Shown here: piece after piece, positions 5,078-6,428 of the stretch
Position numbering within the stretch: the stretch's first letter is position 1
Layout of the letters: every line of letters begins with the position of its first letter
Source of the DNA: Chloroflexota bacterium
GTDB taxonomy: Bacteria; Chloroflexota; Dehalococcoidia; SZUA-161
Direction of reading: 5' to 3'
NCBI GenBank assembly: GCA_016865955.1
Contig: VGNW01000136.1
Location: forward strand, 1-6,428
DNA length: 6,428 nt
The notes under the pieces: generated by a model
What the model was told of the DNA's origin: nothing
The model's input: only the letters and a program-made list of their open reading frames with translations
Database searches by the model: none
Translations under genes and position numbers: made by a program

Positions 5078-5081
5078 CATA

Positions 5082-6020
5082 ATGTTCTCCACAAAGACCA
5101 GCGCCGCTGGTCTCTCCATCCTCTCCAATAGCTTACTCGTTGCCCTCAAGCTGGCGGCGGGCGTTATCATGGGCAGCGTCAGCGTTATCTCCGAGGGCGT
5201 CCACAGCGCGGTAGACCTCCTGGCAGCAATTATCGCCTTCTTCAGCATCCGCGCCGCCGCCAAGCCGGCTGACGAAGAACATGAGTTCGGGCACGGCAAA
5301 ATAGAGAATATCAGCGGCGCTGTCGAGGCATTGCTGATATTCGGGGCTGCGGGGTATATCATCTATGAATCGATAGATAAAATAATCAACAGAGCGCAGC
5401 CTGAATTTCTCACCGCCGGCATAGGAATTATGGCATTCTCGGCAGTAGCGAATTTCTTCGTATCGCGCCACCTGCACAGGATTGCCCATAGAGACGACTC
5501 GATAGCCCTGGAAGCAGACGCCTGGCATCTCACCACAGATGTCTATACCTCGCTGGGTGTCCTGGCAGGGCTGATAGTGGTTCAGATTACGCACTGGTAT
5601 ATCCTCGACCCCGTAATCGCCATATGCGTAGCCCTGCTCATCCTCAGAGCAGCGTGGAATATCACCAGCAAGTCCGTAAGAGGGTTGATAGATGTGCGCC
5701 TGCCCAGTGCAGAGGAGGACATCATCACAGCCAGCATTATGGAACACGTCGGCGAACTGGCTGGTTTCCATGAATTGCGCACCCGCAAATCGGGCAGCCA
5801 GCGCTATATCGAACTGCACCTCGTCATGCCCAAAAAGGTGACGGTTGAAGAAGCGCACGTGCTCTGCGACCATCTGGAAGAGGATATCAAGAGCAAGCTG
5901 CCCGAGGGCGTGGTCACCATTCACTGCGAGCCCTGTGACCAGCACCCCGACGGCACCTGCCCGCCCGACTGCCCGGGGATAACCTGCCGCCTCAAGGTGG
6001 AGGACGGCAAGAATACATAA
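5082..6020 (+). CDS. cation diffusion facilitator (CDF) divalent metal exporter
   Basis: 312 residues, a usual CDF length. An inner-membrane metal/proton antiporter with about six membrane segments. TM2 carries SEGVHSAVD with His41 and Asp45; TM5 carries DAWHLTTD with His149 and Asp153, together the transport site. HEFGHGKIE (67-75) follows TM2, as is usual. His plus Asp at the first pair differs from the Asp/Asp of E. coli YiiP and is compatible with zinc, cobalt, manganese or iron, so no metal is assigned. The cytoplasmic domain shows FHELRTRKSGSQRYIELHLVMP (229-250) and VVTIHCEP (277-284). The tail is unusual: Cys at 282, 285, 293, 297 and 302 plus His288, with CxxC spacing, likely an extra metal-binding or sensing patch. 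It has its own promoter and long leader, which suggests separate regulation. Confidence 0.93.
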   Translation: MFSTKTSAAGLSILSNSLLVALKLAAGVIMGSVSVISEGVHSAVDLLAAIIAFFSIRAAAKPADEEHEFGHGKIENISGAVEALLIFGAAGYIIYESIDKIINRAQPEFLTAGIGIMAFSAVANFFVSRHLHRIAHRDDSIALEADAWHLTTDVYTSLGVLAGLIVVQITHWYILDPVIAICVALLILRAAWNITSKSVRGLIDVRLPSAEEDIITASIMEHVGELAGFHELRTRKSGSQRYIELHLVMPKKVTVEEAHVLCDHLEEDIKSKLPEGVVTIHCEPCDQHPDGTCPPDCPGITCRLKVEDGKNT

Positions 6021-6021
6021 T

Positions 6022-6428
6022 TTATGTCGTCTCCTGCTCCACCTTCGGCGCCGGCTTGTAAGGCAGCGTCACAAACACCGTAGTCCCTTTGCCTGCCCCG
6101 CTTTCTATATTGAAGGTTCCGCCGGCTATCTCGGCGCGCCGCCGCATTCCCGCCACCCCTCCCATATGTTTGCTCAACAGTGCAGTCTCGATATCGAAAC
6201 CGCAGCCGTCATCATAAACCATAAAGTTAGCCAGGCCATCCTTACATACAAGGGATACCTTCACATTCTTCGCCCCCGTTGCATGTTTCCTGATATTTGC
6301 CAGGGCTTCGCGGAATATGCGATAGATGTTAAATTCCACCTCAGGGGGAGGGCGAACAGGACAGACGGCATTCAATTTTGCCTCGCAGCCCGTATCTTCC
6401 CGGAAACGGCGCAGTTCATCTTCCATTA
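6022..6428 (-). CDS. sensor histidine kinase, C-terminal ATP-binding part (NarL-type; runs off right edge)
   Basis: 134 residues visible from the internal Met at 6426; the frame stays open to the edge, so the true start and the sensor and dimerisation parts lie outside. Motifs of the HATPase domain: N-box IFREALANIRKHA (37-49), G1 box YDDGCGFD (71-78), G2 region GGVAGMRRRAEIAGG (89-103) and GKGTTVFVTLP (112-122). The GMRRRAE form with ALANIRKHA is typical of the NarX/DegS-like HisKA_3 kinases, which phosphorylate a LuxR/NarL response regulator. The signal is unknown. It is convergent with the CDF gene, with a single base between the stop codons and no terminator in the gap, so transcripts may overlap. 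Confidence 0.92.
   Translation of the reverse strand, partial: MEDELRRFREDTGCEAKLNAVCPVRPPPEVEFNIYRIFREALANIRKHATGAKNVKVSLVCKDGLANFMVYDDGCGFDIETALLSKHMGGVAGMRRRAEIAGGTFNIESGAGKGTTVFVTLPYKPAPKVEQETT

Larger units (their letters stand above)
4796..5081 (+). other. non-coding region: inverted repeat, promoter and CDF leader
   Basis: 286 bases with no supportable gene on either strand. It holds an imperfect inverted repeat (4852-4904), a strong plus-strand promoter (4922-4950) and a leader of about 125 bases before the CDF gene. No clear intrinsic terminator follows the small ORF; GAGC/GCTC near 4810 is only 4 bp. Confidence 0.6.

Noticed and set aside
4957..5081. NiCo or yybP-ykoY metal riboswitch
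   Set aside because: The position is right but I could not match the conserved bases of either class by eye; a covariance search is needed.
5133..5945. 270-codon minus-strand open frame opposite the CDF gene
   Set aside because: Antisense shadow of a gene with complete transporter motifs; no recognisable domain of its own.

Overview
The window is about 53% GC by eye and bacterial in style: Shine-Dalgarno-like sites, sigma70-type promoters, lipoprotein signals and a NarL-type histidine kinase end. Ser/Thr/Pro-linked PKD lipoproteins, frequent ATA and AGG codons and a cobalamin-type radical SAM gene suggest Chloroflexota, perhaps Dehalococcoidia. That assignment is from general family knowledge and has low certainty, since no marker gene is present.

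Layout. (1) Positions 1-1766, minus strand: a compact operon read from right to left, moaE (molybdopterin synthase large subunit), then an alpha/beta hydrolase that overlaps moaE by 29 bp, then a B12-binding radical SAM protein that starts on an ATGA overlap and runs off the left edge. (2) 1767-1862: a divergent promoter region. (3) 1863-4159, plus strand: three consecutive exported proteins with PKD (beta-sandwich surface) domains. The first is a lipoprotein with two PKD domains. The second is a lipoprotein with a Pro/Thr stalk and one PKD. The third is a membrane-anchored protein with a carboxypeptidase-regulatory-like domain, a 22-residue tandem Trp-rich repeat, a Pro/Thr stalk and one PKD. 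The PKD modules of the second and third are clear duplicates, and the copy includes the GC-rich hairpin after the stop codon. All three proteins end in a Cys two residues before the C-terminus. (4) 4208-4795, plus strand: a thioredoxin-type arsenate reductase (LMW-phosphatase fold) followed by a 58-residue acidic helical protein too short for many gene callers. (5) 4796-5081: a non-coding stretch with an imperfect inverted repeat, a strong promoter and a long leader for the next gene. (6) 5082-6020, plus strand: a cation diffusion facilitator metal exporter with a Cys-rich tail. (7) 6022-6428, minus strand: the ATP-binding end of a sensor histidine kinase that meets the CDF gene tail to tail with 1 bp between them.

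Taken together, the right half looks like a small metal/oxyanion tolerance area (ArsC, CDF). The middle is an expanding family of cell-surface PKD proteins of unknown role, and this is the most unusual part of the window. I see no mobile element, CRISPR array, tRNA or rRNA.
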